Shown here in pieces: positions 47,564-56,118 of a DNA stretch of 64,000 nt. Below the pieces are notes generated by a model. It had not been told where the DNA came from and did no database searches. It saw only the letters and a list, made by a program, of their open reading frames with translations. Numbering within the stretch: the first letter of the stretch is position 1; each line of letters starts with the position of its first letter. A program made the translations under genes and the position numbers. The stretch is from Streptomyces barringtoniae (GTDB lineage Bacteria; Actinomycetota; Actinomycetes; Streptomycetales; Streptomycetaceae). Location of the stretch: positions 186,001-250,000 of the forward strand of contig NZ_JAJHNP010000009.1 in assembly GCF_020819595.1 (NCBI RefSeq), given 5' to 3'.

Positions 47564-48862
47564 ATGAGCGCACCAGCCCGCTTCGACCGCGGCCACACCG
47601 ACGACCTCATGTCCTTCCTGGCGGCGAGCCCGTCGCCGTACCACGCCGTGGCGAACACCGCCGAGCGGCTGGAGAAGGCCGGCTTCAGGCAGGTCGCCGA
47701 GACGGACGCCTGGGACTCCTCGAGCGGCGGCAAGTACGTACTGCGCGGCGGCGCGATCGTCGCCTGGTACGTCCCCGAGGGTGCCGAGGCGCACACGCCG
47801 TTCCACATCGTCGGCGCGCACACCGACTCCCCGAACCTGAGGATCAAGCCGCGGCCGGACAGCGGGGCGCACGGCTGGCGCCAGGTCGCCGTCGAGATCT
47901 ACGGCGGTCCGCTGATGAACTCCTGGCTGGACCGCGACCTGGGCCTGGCCGGCCGGCTGAGCCTGCGGGACGGCTCCTCGGTCCTGGTCAACGTGGACCG
48001 GCCGCTGCTGCGTGTGCCCCAGCTCGCCATCCACCTGGACCGTTCGGTCAGCACCGAGGGGCTCAAGCTCGACAAGCAGCGTCATCTGCAGCCGGTCTGG
48101 GGCCTCGGCGACGACGTGCGCGACGGCGATCTGATCGCCTTCCTGGAGCAGGAGGCGGGGCTCGCGGCCGGCTCGGTCACCGGCTGGGACCTGATGACGC
48201 ACCCGGTGGAGGCCCCCGCCTACCTCGGCCGCGACCGGGACCTGGTCGCCGGCCCGCGCATGGACAACCTGCTGTCGGTGCACGCGGGCGCCGCCGCCCT
48301 GGCCGCCGTCGCGACCTCCGGTGCCGCGCTCACCCGCATCCCCGTGCTCGCCGCCTTCGACCACGAGGAGAACGGCTCCCAGTCGGACACCGGCGCGGAC
48401 GGCCCGCTGCTCGGATCGGTGCTGGAGCGCTCGGTCTTCGCGCGCGGCGGCTCGTACGAGGACCGGGCCCGGGCCTTCGCCGGCACGGTCTGCCTGTCCT
48501 CCGACACGGGCCACGCCGTCCACCCCAACTACGCCGAGCGGCACGACCCGACGCACCACCCCCGGGTCAACGGCGGACCGATCCTCAAGGTCAACGTCAA
48601 CAACCGCTACGCCACGGACGGTTCGGGCCGCGCGGTGTTCGCCGCCGCCTGCGAGAAGGCCGACGTGCCCTTCCAGTCGTTCGTCTCCAACAACTCCATG
48701 CCCTGCGGCACGACGATCGGCCCCATCACCGCGGCCCGGCACGGCATCCGGACCGTGGACATCGGCGTGGCGATCCTCTCCATGCACAGCGTGCGTGAAC
48801 TGTGCGGCGCCGACGACCCGTTCCTGCTGGCGAACGCCCTGACGGCCTTCCTGGAGGGCTAG
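47564..48862 (+). CDS. M18-family aspartyl aminopeptidase
   Basis: The 432-residue protein carries M18 motifs: IVGAHTDSPNLRIKP (metal-binding His/Asp, about 83-97), GPRMDNLLS (metal-binding Asp), FDHEENGSQSDTGA (catalytic Glu and metal-binding Glu), and the C-terminal SMHSVRE with its metal His. It removes acidic N-terminal residues from peptides in the cytoplasm. AAGGTGA precedes the ATG. Confidence 0.93.
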   Translation: MSAPARFDRGHTDDLMSFLAASPSPYHAVANTAERLEKAGFRQVAETDAWDSSSGGKYVLRGGAIVAWYVPEGAEAHTPFHIVGAHTDSPNLRIKPRPDSGAHGWRQVAVEIYGGPLMNSWLDRDLGLAGRLSLRDGSSVLVNVDRPLLRVPQLAIHLDRSVSTEGLKLDKQRHLQPVWGLGDDVRDGDLIAFLEQEAGLAAGSVTGWDLMTHPVEAPAYLGRDRDLVAGPRMDNLLSVHAGAAALAAVATSGAALTRIPVLAAFDHEENGSQSDTGADGPLLGSVLERSVFARGGSYEDRARAFAGTVCLSSDTGHAVHPNYAERHDPTHHPRVNGGPILKVNVNNRYATDGSGRAVFAAACEKADVPFQSFVSNNSMPCGTTIGPITAARHGIRTVDIGVAILSMHSVRELCGADDPFLLANALTAFLEG

Positions 48863-48928
48863 CCGGCACTGCCCCGGGTACCCGGACGGCACCGGAGATT
48901 CCGGAACCGAAAGGGGAGGCGACTTCTC

Positions 48929-49183
48929 ATGGGGCTCGGAGGATGCATCATCCTCATCGCCGTGGGGGCCATCCTCACGTTCGCGACCGACTGGCACATG
49001 CGCGGCGTCAACCTCGACGTCGTCGGCGTGATCCTGATGGCCGTGGGCCTGATCGGCGTCGCCACGTTCAGCGGTATCGCGCGACGCCGGCGCGTCGTGA
49101 TGCCGCCGGCACCGGTGGTGGAGGAGGAACCGCACCATCACCACCACCGCGTCGACGGCTACAACGACGGCTACGGTGTCTGA
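48929..49183 (+). CDS. DUF6458 small membrane protein with His-rich tail
   Basis: The 84-residue protein has two membrane segments (about 3-20 and 28-48) in the DUF6458 pattern (GGCIILIAVGAILTF, then LDVVGVILMAVGLIGV), a basic stretch (RRRR), and a tail with five consecutive His. AAAGGGGAGG lies upstream. The tail could bind metal. Confidence 0.85.
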   Translation: MGLGGCIILIAVGAILTFATDWHMRGVNLDVVGVILMAVGLIGVATFSGIARRRRVVMPPAPVVEEEPHHHHHRVDGYNDGYGV

Positions 49184-49195
49184 CGCGCCGCCTGC

Positions 49196-51016
49196 CTACT
49201 GGTCGTCCATGCCCGCGAGGACGAGCGGCAGGCGGTCCGCCGCACCCTCGGTGAGGCGGACCGGGACGCCCCAGTCCTGCTGGTGGACGTGGCAGGCGGG
49301 GTACGCGTTGGCCGGGTCGTCGTCACAGGAGGCGGCCATGGCCGAGACGTGCAGGACGCCCTCCGCCACGGCCGGGTTGAGTTCCAGCTCGCGGCTCAGG
49401 TCCGTGTCCGCGCCCTCGCCCCTGAGCAGCAGCTCGGGCGGGGTCGAGGAGACCAGCAGACGGGTCGACGGGCCGTAGCGGGTGTCCAGCTTCTGGCCCG
49501 CAGGGGCCTGGAATATGACGTCCAGTCCGAGGCGGCCGGGGGCGACCTCGGTCGCCGCGCGCCGGGTGCGGTGGGCGACCGACTCCACCCGCACCGCCTC
49601 CTCGGGCAGCCGCAGCCGGGTCAGCCGGTGCCGGGCCGACTCCACGACCACGATGTCCTCGCCGACGAGCACGGCGCCGCTGGGCTCACGCAGGTCGGTG
49701 GCGAGCGTGCTGACCTCGCCGGTGGCCGGGTCGTAGCGTCGCAGGGCGTGGTTGTAGGTGTCGGCGACCGCCACCGAGCCGTCGGGGAGGGCGGTGACGC
49801 CCAACGGGTGCTGGAACAGGGCCTGTCCGGCGGCGCCGTCGCGGTGGCCGAAGTCGAACAGGCCGGTGCCGACGGCGGTGTGCACGTGCCCGTCGAGGTC
49901 CACCCAGCGCAGGGCGCTCGTCTCGGAGTCGGCGAGCCACAGCCGGTCGGCGGTCGCCGCGAGACCGGAGGGCTGGGCGAACCAGGCCTCGGCGCCGGGG
50001 CCGTCGACCAGGCCCTCGTTGGTGGTGCCCGCCGCCGCGGCGACCGTGCCCGCCGCGGGGTCGTACGTCCACAGCTGGTGGACGCCCGCCATCGCGATCC
50101 ACACCTTGCCGCCGAAGACCGCCACGTCCCAGGGCGAGGAGAGGTCCACCTCGCGGGCCGGGCCGGACGTGGCGGACCCCTGCCACCACTGCCTGCCGGT
50201 GCCGGCCAGGGTGGTCACCGCGCCCGTGGCGAGGTCGAGGCGGCGCAGGGCGTGGTTGACGGTGTCGGCGACGACCACCGAGCCGTCCGGCAGCAGCGCC
50301 AGGCCCTGCGGCTCGCTGAAGGAGGCCTGCTCGGGGCCGCCGTCGGTGAACCCGCGCGCGCCGGAGCCGATGCGCCGTACGACGGTCTCGGCGTCCTCGG
50401 CCAGCTCCACCAGCTTGTGCCGGGTGGTGTCGCTGACCAGGAAGTTCCCGGACGGGAGCAGCAGCGCCCTGCCCGGGAAGCGCAGGGTCGTCGGCTCGGG
50501 CTCCGGCGCCACGTACGGACCGTCGCCGCGGCGCAGGGTGCCCTTCGCCTCGTGCTCCGCCTCCAGTTCCTCGACCAGCCGCTCGATGGCGTGGGCGTGG
50601 CCCTCGCCGGCGTGCTGGGCGACGACGTACCCCTCCGGGTCGATCACGACCAGGGTCGGCCAGGCCCGCACCGCGTACTGCTTCCAGGTGGCGAGCTCCG
50701 GGTCGTCCAGCACCGGGTGCTCGACGCCGTAGCGCTCCACGGCGTCGACGACCGCCTGGTGCTGGGCCTCGTGCACGAACTTCGGCGAGTGCACGCCGAT
50801 GACCACGACGGTGTCCCGGTGCTTCTCCTCCAGCTCGCGCAGCTCGTCCAGGACATGCAGGCAGTTGATGCAGCAGAAGGTCCAGAAGTCCAGGACGACG
50901 ATGCGTCCGCGCAGGTCGGCGAGGGTGTACTGCTGATCGCCCGTGTTCAGCCAGCCGCCCTTGCCGATCAGCTCGGGGGCGCGGACGCGAACGCGGCGGG
51001 GTGCGGAGTCGGTCAT
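49196..51016 (-). CDS. Thioredoxin-like domain fused to an NHL-repeat beta-propeller
   Basis: The ATG at 51016 follows TTGGAG. The 606-residue protein has a thioredoxin/TlpA-type domain (about 1-160) with WTFCCINCLH, an active Cys49-x-x-Cys52 pair, then a six-bladed NHL propeller (about 175-480; LALLPDGSVVVADTVNHALRRLD and VTALPDGSVAVADTYNHALRRYD). The architecture is that of NHLRC2-like proteins. No signal peptide is visible, so it is probably cytoplasmic. The role is probably thiol-redox; the propeller's partner is unknown. Confidence 0.92.
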   Translation of the reverse strand: MTDSAPRRVRVRAPELIGKGGWLNTGDQQYTLADLRGRIVVLDFWTFCCINCLHVLDELRELEEKHRDTVVVIGVHSPKFVHEAQHQAVVDAVERYGVEHPVLDDPELATWKQYAVRAWPTLVVIDPEGYVVAQHAGEGHAHAIERLVEELEAEHEAKGTLRRGDGPYVAPEPEPTTLRFPGRALLLPSGNFLVSDTTRHKLVELAEDAETVVRRIGSGARGFTDGGPEQASFSEPQGLALLPDGSVVVADTVNHALRRLDLATGAVTTLAGTGRQWWQGSATSGPAREVDLSSPWDVAVFGGKVWIAMAGVHQLWTYDPAAGTVAAAAGTTNEGLVDGPGAEAWFAQPSGLAATADRLWLADSETSALRWVDLDGHVHTAVGTGLFDFGHRDGAAGQALFQHPLGVTALPDGSVAVADTYNHALRRYDPATGEVSTLATDLREPSGAVLVGEDIVVVESARHRLTRLRLPEEAVRVESVAHRTRRAATEVAPGRLGLDVIFQAPAGQKLDTRYGPSTRLLVSSTPPELLLRGEGADTDLSRELELNPAVAEGVLHVSAMAASCDDDPANAYPACHVHQQDWGVPVRLTEGAADRLPLVLAGMDDQ

Positions 51017-51133
51017 GGCTCCAAGAGTGCCACCCGACTCCGACAGCCGTTCGGGCCCCTGTGGACAACCGGCCGGACCCGCTCGGACGCCTGTGGAAAA
51101 GTCGCGCCCAGCCGCCCAGCCGCCCAGTGGCTC

Positions 51134-51967
51134 TCAGTCCTGGTGGATCACATCCGTGCCGGGGCCGCCGGAGAGCGTGTCCCGGCCGGGACCGCCGTAC
51201 AACGTGTCATTGCCGCTGTTGCCGTACAGCTTGTCGTTCCCGCTGTTGCCGTACAGGACGTCGTTGCCGGTGCCGCCGTTCAGGGTGTCGTCGCCGGTTC
51301 CGCCGGTGATCGTGTCCCTGCCGTCGTCGCCGGACAGGTACTGGGTCCCGGAGCCGCCGTGCAGCACGTCGTCGCCCTTGCCGCCCTGGACGATGGTGTC
51401 GCCGCCGCTCGCGTTGACCGTGTCGTTGCCGTCACCGCCCCGGGCCAGGCCCTCCGCGCCGACGGCGATGGTGTCGTCGCCGGCGTCGCCGGAGACGTAG
51501 GCGCCGTCGAGGCGGCCGGAGTCGGTCGCCCTGTCGTTGCCCGCGCCCAGCGATATCCGGGCGTAGGAGTAGACCTGGCCGGTGGCGTTGTCGTAGGCGA
51601 ACGTGTCGTCGCGGTCGCCGAGGTTCGTGATCAGGGCGGCGTACGGATCCTGGCTGTCCACCAGGGTCACCGTGCAGAAGACCTTCGTGCGGTCCTTGCG
51701 GTCGGGGTGGGCGCAGTCGTGGCCCGCCATGATGGGAACGACGTCGTCGATCACATAGGTGATGCCGGTGCGGTCCGCGGTGAGGGAGGCGGTGACGGTG
51801 GCCTTGTTGGTCTGGCCGGGGGCGGCACGGTAGGTCAGCTGCCAGTCGTACTGGTTGACCGCGGCGGTGGCCGAGGCGGTGGCGGCGCCGGCGGTTCCGG
51901 CCACGGCGAGGGGTGCGGCCAGGGCGGTGCCCAGGGCCAGGGCGGCGAGCGCGGTGCGCGAGGGCAT
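51134..51967 (-). CDS. Secreted RTX-type calcium-binding repeat protein
   Basis: The ATG at 51967 follows GGAGG by six bases. The 277-residue protein has a signal peptide (about 1-30, ending AGTAGA-AT), a beta-rich domain with two Cys (HDCAHPD, KVFCTVT), and about ten GGxGxDxxx nonapeptides at about 165-275 (GGTGDDTLNGGTGNDVLYG and so on). These would form a calcium-bound parallel beta roll outside the cell. No type I secretion genes are nearby; export is probably by the Sec pathway, unlike proteobacterial RTX proteins. Confidence 0.88.
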   Translation of the reverse strand: MPSRTALAALALGTALAAPLAVAGTAGAATASATAAVNQYDWQLTYRAAPGQTNKATVTASLTADRTGITYVIDDVVPIMAGHDCAHPDRKDRTKVFCTVTLVDSQDPYAALITNLGDRDDTFAYDNATGQVYSYARISLGAGNDRATDSGRLDGAYVSGDAGDDTIAVGAEGLARGGDGNDTVNASGGDTIVQGGKGDDVLHGGSGTQYLSGDDGRDTITGGTGDDTLNGGTGNDVLYGNSGNDKLYGNSGNDTLYGGPGRDTLSGGPGTDVIHQD

Positions 51968-52111
51968 GAGGTGCCTCCGAGGGAACGGGCGGATGGGCGA
52001 CTTCCGCACCGTTCGACTCGGGGACCCCGCCTCTTGGTTGGTCAACTCCCTTGGGCATACGGGGAGTTCATCTGCGCTACACCTGTCGGCCCGGTGGATT
52101 CAGGCGCCCGG

Positions 52112-52504
52112 TCAGGTCAGGGCGTGGCCGGTGGTGACGTCGACGTGTCCGGGAACCTCCTCGTGCCGGTCGCCGACCGTGAGGGTGCCGGTGGGCTCGA
52201 AGAGGAGGACTTCGGCGCGATGGGGCGCGGACGGCTTGTGACAGGTGCCGCGCGCCACGGTGAACACCGAGCCCTTGGTCAGGACGACGGTGCGCTCGCC
52301 GGCCGGCTCGCGCAGGCCCAGGTGCACCTCGCCGTCGAGGACCAGGAAGAACTCGTCGGTGTCCTCGTGCACATGCCAGACGTGCTCGCCCTCGAACCTG
52401 GCGATCCGGACGTCGTAGTCGTTGACGGTGGCGACGATGCGCGGGCTCCAGCACTCGGTGAAGGAGGCCAGGGCCTTGTCCAGGGAGATCGGTTCGCTGC
52501 TCAT
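52112..52504 (-). CDS. Small cupin-domain protein
   Basis: The 130-residue protein is one cupin barrel with metal ligands in HVWHVHEDTDEFFLVLDGEV (about 41-60) and a His in TCHKPSAP. Its start is 52 bases from the divergent GlxA-type regulator start, so the regulator may control it. Substrate unknown. Confidence 0.88.
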   Translation of the reverse strand: MSSEPISLDKALASFTECWSPRIVATVNDYDVRIARFEGEHVWHVHEDTDEFFLVLDGEVHLGLREPAGERTVVLTKGSVFTVARGTCHKPSAPHRAEVLLFEPTGTLTVGDRHEEVPGHVDVTTGHALT

Positions 52505-52555
52505 GCCGTCATCCTCGGGCCGGCCCGCCCGGCGCACGAGTGCTAGGAATCGCAT

Positions 52556-53632
52556 ATGCCGCAAGGATCCTCTCAGCCACCGGACCGTACCCTGCCGCCG
52601 CAACGGACCGTGCCACCGGATCGGGCCGTGCCGCCGCACCGGGTCGTCGTGATCGTGGACGCGGGCACCAACCCCTTCGAGGTCGGCGTCGCCACCGAAC
52701 TGTTCGGCCTGCCCAGGCCCGAACTGGGCGGTCCGGGGCCGCTGTACACGGTGACGCTGTGCGCGCCCACCCCGGGGATCCGGATGAACCACGGCTTCTT
52801 CACCCTGGCCGGCGTACCCGGCCTGGAGGCGGTGGAGGAGGCCGACACCCTCGTCGTACCCGGACGCCCCGACAACGTCGTACCGCGCGGCGCCGACGTC
52901 CTGGACGCCATCCGGCGCACGCACGCGCGCGGGGCGCGCATCGTCAGCTTCTGCACCGGCAGTTTCGCCCTCGCCGAGGCCGGTCTGCTCGACGGGCGCC
53001 GGGCCACCACCCACTGGATGTGGGCGGACACCTTCCGGGATCTGCACCCCGAGGTGCTGCTGGAGCCCGACGTCCTGTTCGTGGACGAGGGCGACATCCT
53101 CACCGCCGCCGGAAGCGCGGCCGCGCTCGACCTCGGGCTGCACCTGTGGCGCGGCGACCACGGCGCCGAATTCGCCAACGCCGTCTCCCGGCGCCTGGTC
53201 TTCGCCGCCCACCGCGACGGCGGGCAGCGGCAGTTCGTGGAGCGCCCCGTGCCCGACGTGCCCGACGAATCGCTCGGCCCGCTGCTGGCCTGGGCGCAGG
53301 AGCGGCTGGGCGAGCCGCTGACCGTGGCGGACCTCGCCGCCCGCGCGGCCGTCAGCCCCGCCACCCTGCACCGCCGGTTCCGCGCCCAGCTGGGTACGAC
53401 GCCGCTGGCCTGGCTCACCGGGGAGCGGGTGGCGCTGGCCTGCCGGCTGATCGAACGGGGCGAGGAGCGCCTGGACGTCGTCGCGGCCCGCAGCGGCCTG
53501 GGTACGGCGGCCAATCTGCGCGCCCGGCTGCGCCGGGAGACGGGGCTGAGCCCGTCGGCGTACCGGAGGCGGTTCGGGCCGGCGGGTCCCGACGAGCGCG
53601 ACCGCCGGGCCCTTCGGCCGGCCGGACCGTGA
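52556..53632 (+). CDS. GlxA-type AraC-family regulator with DJ-1/PfpI domain
   Basis: The 358-residue protein has a Pro/Arg-rich N-terminal 28 residues, a DJ-1/PfpI-like amidase domain (about 29-190; RIVSFCTGSFALAEAGLL with the nucleophile-position Cys, and TAAGSAAALDLGLHL), and a C-terminal AraC DNA-binding domain (about 245-340; LTVADLAARAAVSPATLHRRFRAQLG). It probably regulates the divergent cupin gene. Confidence 0.9.
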   Translation: MPQGSSQPPDRTLPPQRTVPPDRAVPPHRVVVIVDAGTNPFEVGVATELFGLPRPELGGPGPLYTVTLCAPTPGIRMNHGFFTLAGVPGLEAVEEADTLVVPGRPDNVVPRGADVLDAIRRTHARGARIVSFCTGSFALAEAGLLDGRRATTHWMWADTFRDLHPEVLLEPDVLFVDEGDILTAAGSAAALDLGLHLWRGDHGAEFANAVSRRLVFAAHRDGGQRQFVERPVPDVPDESLGPLLAWAQERLGEPLTVADLAARAAVSPATLHRRFRAQLGTTPLAWLTGERVALACRLIERGEERLDVVAARSGLGTAANLRARLRRETGLSPSAYRRRFGPAGPDERDRRALRPAGP

Positions 53633-53657
53633 CGATCAGCGCGCGGCGGGGAACGGT

Positions 53658-54158
53658 ATGCGCATGAGACTCCTCGTACACGACCGGCTGCTCGGCATCG
53701 GCGACGACTACTGGATCGAGGACGAGCACGGCCGGAAGGTCTTCCTCGTCGACGGCAAGGCCATGCGGCTGCGGGACACCTTCCAGCTGAAGGACGCCCA
53801 CGGGCGCGTGCTGATCGACATCCACCAGAAGATGTTCGCGCTGCGCGACACCATGGTGATCGAGCGGGACGGCGAGGGCCTGGCCACCATCAGGCGCAAA
53901 CGGCTGTCCCTGCTGCGCCACCACTACCGGGTGTCCCTGGTCGACGGCACCGTGCTGGACGTCAGCGGCAGGATCCTCGACCACGAGTTCGCCATCGAGT
54001 ACGACGGCGAACTCCTGGCCGTGATCTCCCGCCGCTTCCTGTCCCTCCGGGACACCTACGGTGTCGACATCGTGCGCGAGGACGCCGACCCGGCCCTGCT
54101 GATCGCGGTGGCGGTGTGCGTGATCCACCTGGCGCAGAAGGAGCGGGAGGAGGACTGA
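53658..54158 (+). CDS. LURP-one-related protein
   Basis: The 166-residue protein has the tubby-like/LURP-one beta barrel pattern (RMRLLVHDRLLGIGDDYWIEDE, then GRVLIDIHQKM, then DVSGRILDHEFAIEY) and a hydrophobic C-terminal helix (about 148-160). These proteins may bind membrane phospholipids; function in bacteria is unknown. GGGGAACGGT precedes the ATG, and it lies 25 bases downstream of the GlxA-type gene. Confidence 0.85.
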   Translation: MRMRLLVHDRLLGIGDDYWIEDEHGRKVFLVDGKAMRLRDTFQLKDAHGRVLIDIHQKMFALRDTMVIERDGEGLATIRRKRLSLLRHHYRVSLVDGTVLDVSGRILDHEFAIEYDGELLAVISRRFLSLRDTYGVDIVREDADPALLIAVAVCVIHLAQKEREED

Positions 54159-54184
54159 CGGGGGTCGAAGGGCTCGAGGGCCCG

Positions 54185-55003
54185 CTAGCGCCGGGGCGGC
54201 TCCAGGCCCAGGACGCGGTCCTTCAGCGCCGGGAACTGCTCGCGGGTGGCCGTCACCTTCGCCGGGTCGAAGTCGACGGTGAGGACCTCCTCGTCCGGGC
54301 CCGCCTCGGCGAGCACCTCGCCCCACGGATCGACCACGATCGAGTGACCCGCCTGCGGAACTCCCGCATGGGTTCCGGCCGTTCCACACGCGAGCACGAA
54401 CGCCTGGTTCTCCACCGCCCGCGCCTGGGCCAGCAGCGTCCAGTGCGCGCGTCGCCGCTCGGGCCAGCCCGCCGGGATCACCAGGGTCTCGGCGCCGGCG
54501 TCGACCAGTGACCGGAACAGTTCGGGGAAACGGAGGTCGTAGCAGGTGGCCACGCCGAGCGTCGTGCCGGGCAGCCGGACCGTCACCAGGTCCCGCCCGG
54601 CGCCCATCAGTACGGCCTCGCCCTTGTCGAAGCCGAAGCGGTGGATCTTGCGGTAGGCGGCGGCGAGCTCACCGGAGGGGGAGAAGACGAGAGAGGTGTT
54701 GTAGAGCGCTCCCTCGCCCGCGGCGGAGCCGCTGTCGGACGCGGCCCGCTCCGGAACGGACCCAGCGTGCAGCCAGACGCCCGCGTCGCTCGCGGCCTTG
54801 GCCATCGCCTCGTACGTCGGCCCTTCGAGCGGCTCGGCCTCGCGGCCGAACTCCTCGTAGGCGAAGGCGCCGGTGGTCCACAGCTCCGGCAGGACCACCA
54901 GGTCGGCTCCGGCCTGCTCGCGGACCAGCGCGGCCACCCGCTGCCGCCGGGTGTCGACCGATTCGTCCTCGTTCACGGCGATCTGGATCAGCGAGGCGCG
55001 CAC
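54185..55003 (-). CDS. Nitrilase-superfamily carbon-nitrogen hydrolase
   Basis: The start is the GTG at 55003 with AGGACGG upstream. The 272-residue protein carries the Glu-Lys-Cys triad: Glu in VVLPELWTTG, Lys in AYRKIHRFGFD and Cys154 in ATCYDLRFPE. It is of the Nit/omega-amidase size class and should hydrolyse an amide in the cytoplasm. The substrate is not visible. Confidence 0.92.
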   Translation of the reverse strand: MRASLIQIAVNEDESVDTRRQRVAALVREQAGADLVVLPELWTTGAFAYEEFGREAEPLEGPTYEAMAKAASDAGVWLHAGSVPERAASDSGSAAGEGALYNTSLVFSPSGELAAAYRKIHRFGFDKGEAVLMGAGRDLVTVRLPGTTLGVATCYDLRFPELFRSLVDAGAETLVIPAGWPERRRAHWTLLAQARAVENQAFVLACGTAGTHAGVPQAGHSIVVDPWGEVLAEAGPDEEVLTVDFDPAKVTATREQFPALKDRVLGLEPPRR

Positions 55004-55185
55004 ACTACCACCGTCCTGGCATTCGAGTAGCCCACACAGGCCTACGATCGTCACACGAAAGCACTGCCGGGGTGCCTGCAGGCAGCGTAACTTAGCCTCC
55101 CAGACACCCGCCGAAGTGCAGCCGCCGCCCGCTGGCAACGCCGCCACAACCCGCCCGTGTACCGACCGCCGAGGGGTCCCGTTCC

Positions 55186-56010
55186 GTGAGTCTGCATCCC
55201 ACCCTCCAGCCCTACGCCGACGCCTGGACGCACTCCATCGAAGCGATATCCGAGATGGTCCAGTCGCTCGCGGAGAGCGAGTGGAACCGGCGGACCCCCT
55301 GCCCGGGCTGGTCGGTCCGGGACATCGTGTCGCACGTCATCGGCATGGACTGCGAGCTGCTCGGCGACCCGCGCCCGATCCACTCCCTGCCCCGTGACCT
55401 CTTCCACGTCACCAACGAGCACCAGCGGTACATGGAGATGCAGGTCGACGTCCGCCGCCACCACACGGCGCCGGAGATGACGGCCGAGCTGGAGTACACG
55501 GTCATCCGCCGCAACCGCCAGCTGCGCAACGAGTCGCGTGACCCCGGCACCACGGTCCGCGGCCCGCTGAGCAAGGACATCACGGTGGAACAGGCCTACC
55601 GCGCCCGCGCCTTCGACGTGTGGGTGCATGAGCAGGACCTGCGCACGGCCCTCGGCCGCCCCGGCAACCTGGACTCGCCGGGCGCGCACGTGGCCCGGGA
55701 CGTCCTCCTGGAGGCACTCCCCAAGGTCGTCGCGAAGGACGCGGACGCGCCGCGCAGTTCGGCCGTCGTCTTCGACGTGCACGGACCGGTGGAGTTCCTG
55801 CGCACCATCCGCGTCGACATCCAGGGACGCGGATCCCTGGAAACCGCCCCGGCCCTCGGCCCCGCCGCCACCCTCACCCTCGACTGGGAGACCTACGTGC
55901 GCCTCGCCTGCGGCCGAGTGACACCGGAGGCGGTGGCCGACCGGGTGAAGGCCGAGGGGGACCTCGACCTGACGGCGGCGATCCTGCGCAACTTCGCGGT
56001 GACGCCGTAG
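55186..56010 (+). CDS. Maleylpyruvate isomerase family mycothiol-dependent enzyme
   Basis: The GTG at 55186 begins a 274-residue protein with an N-terminal DinB/MDMPI domain (PCPGWSVRDIVSHVIGMD, then FDVWVHEQDLR). The metal-binding His and the HEQD motif are typical of mycothiol-dependent S-transferases. A C-terminal SCP2-like MDMPI domain follows (about 185-270). It should use mycothiol for thiol transfer or detoxification. It is divergent from the nitrilase gene, with 182 bases between. Confidence 0.9.
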   Translation: MSLHPTLQPYADAWTHSIEAISEMVQSLAESEWNRRTPCPGWSVRDIVSHVIGMDCELLGDPRPIHSLPRDLFHVTNEHQRYMEMQVDVRRHHTAPEMTAELEYTVIRRNRQLRNESRDPGTTVRGPLSKDITVEQAYRARAFDVWVHEQDLRTALGRPGNLDSPGAHVARDVLLEALPKVVAKDADAPRSSAVVFDVHGPVEFLRTIRVDIQGRGSLETAPALGPAATLTLDWETYVRLACGRVTPEAVADRVKAEGDLDLTAAILRNFAVTP

Positions 56011-56118
56011 CCGACACGGCTGCGGGAGCCGAGCCACCGACGGCGAGCGCCCGAGCAGGTTGCCTGTCCTGCCTCTTGGCCGACCGGTGCCGGGTGGTGC
56101 GCGGGATGGGGTGAACGG

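Noticed and set aside
49283..52546. A plus-strand open frame of over 1000 codons across three minus-strand genes
   Set aside because: It is antisense to the thioredoxin-NHL, RTX-repeat and cupin genes, each with recognisable motifs; it has Gly/Val/Arg-rich shadow composition.
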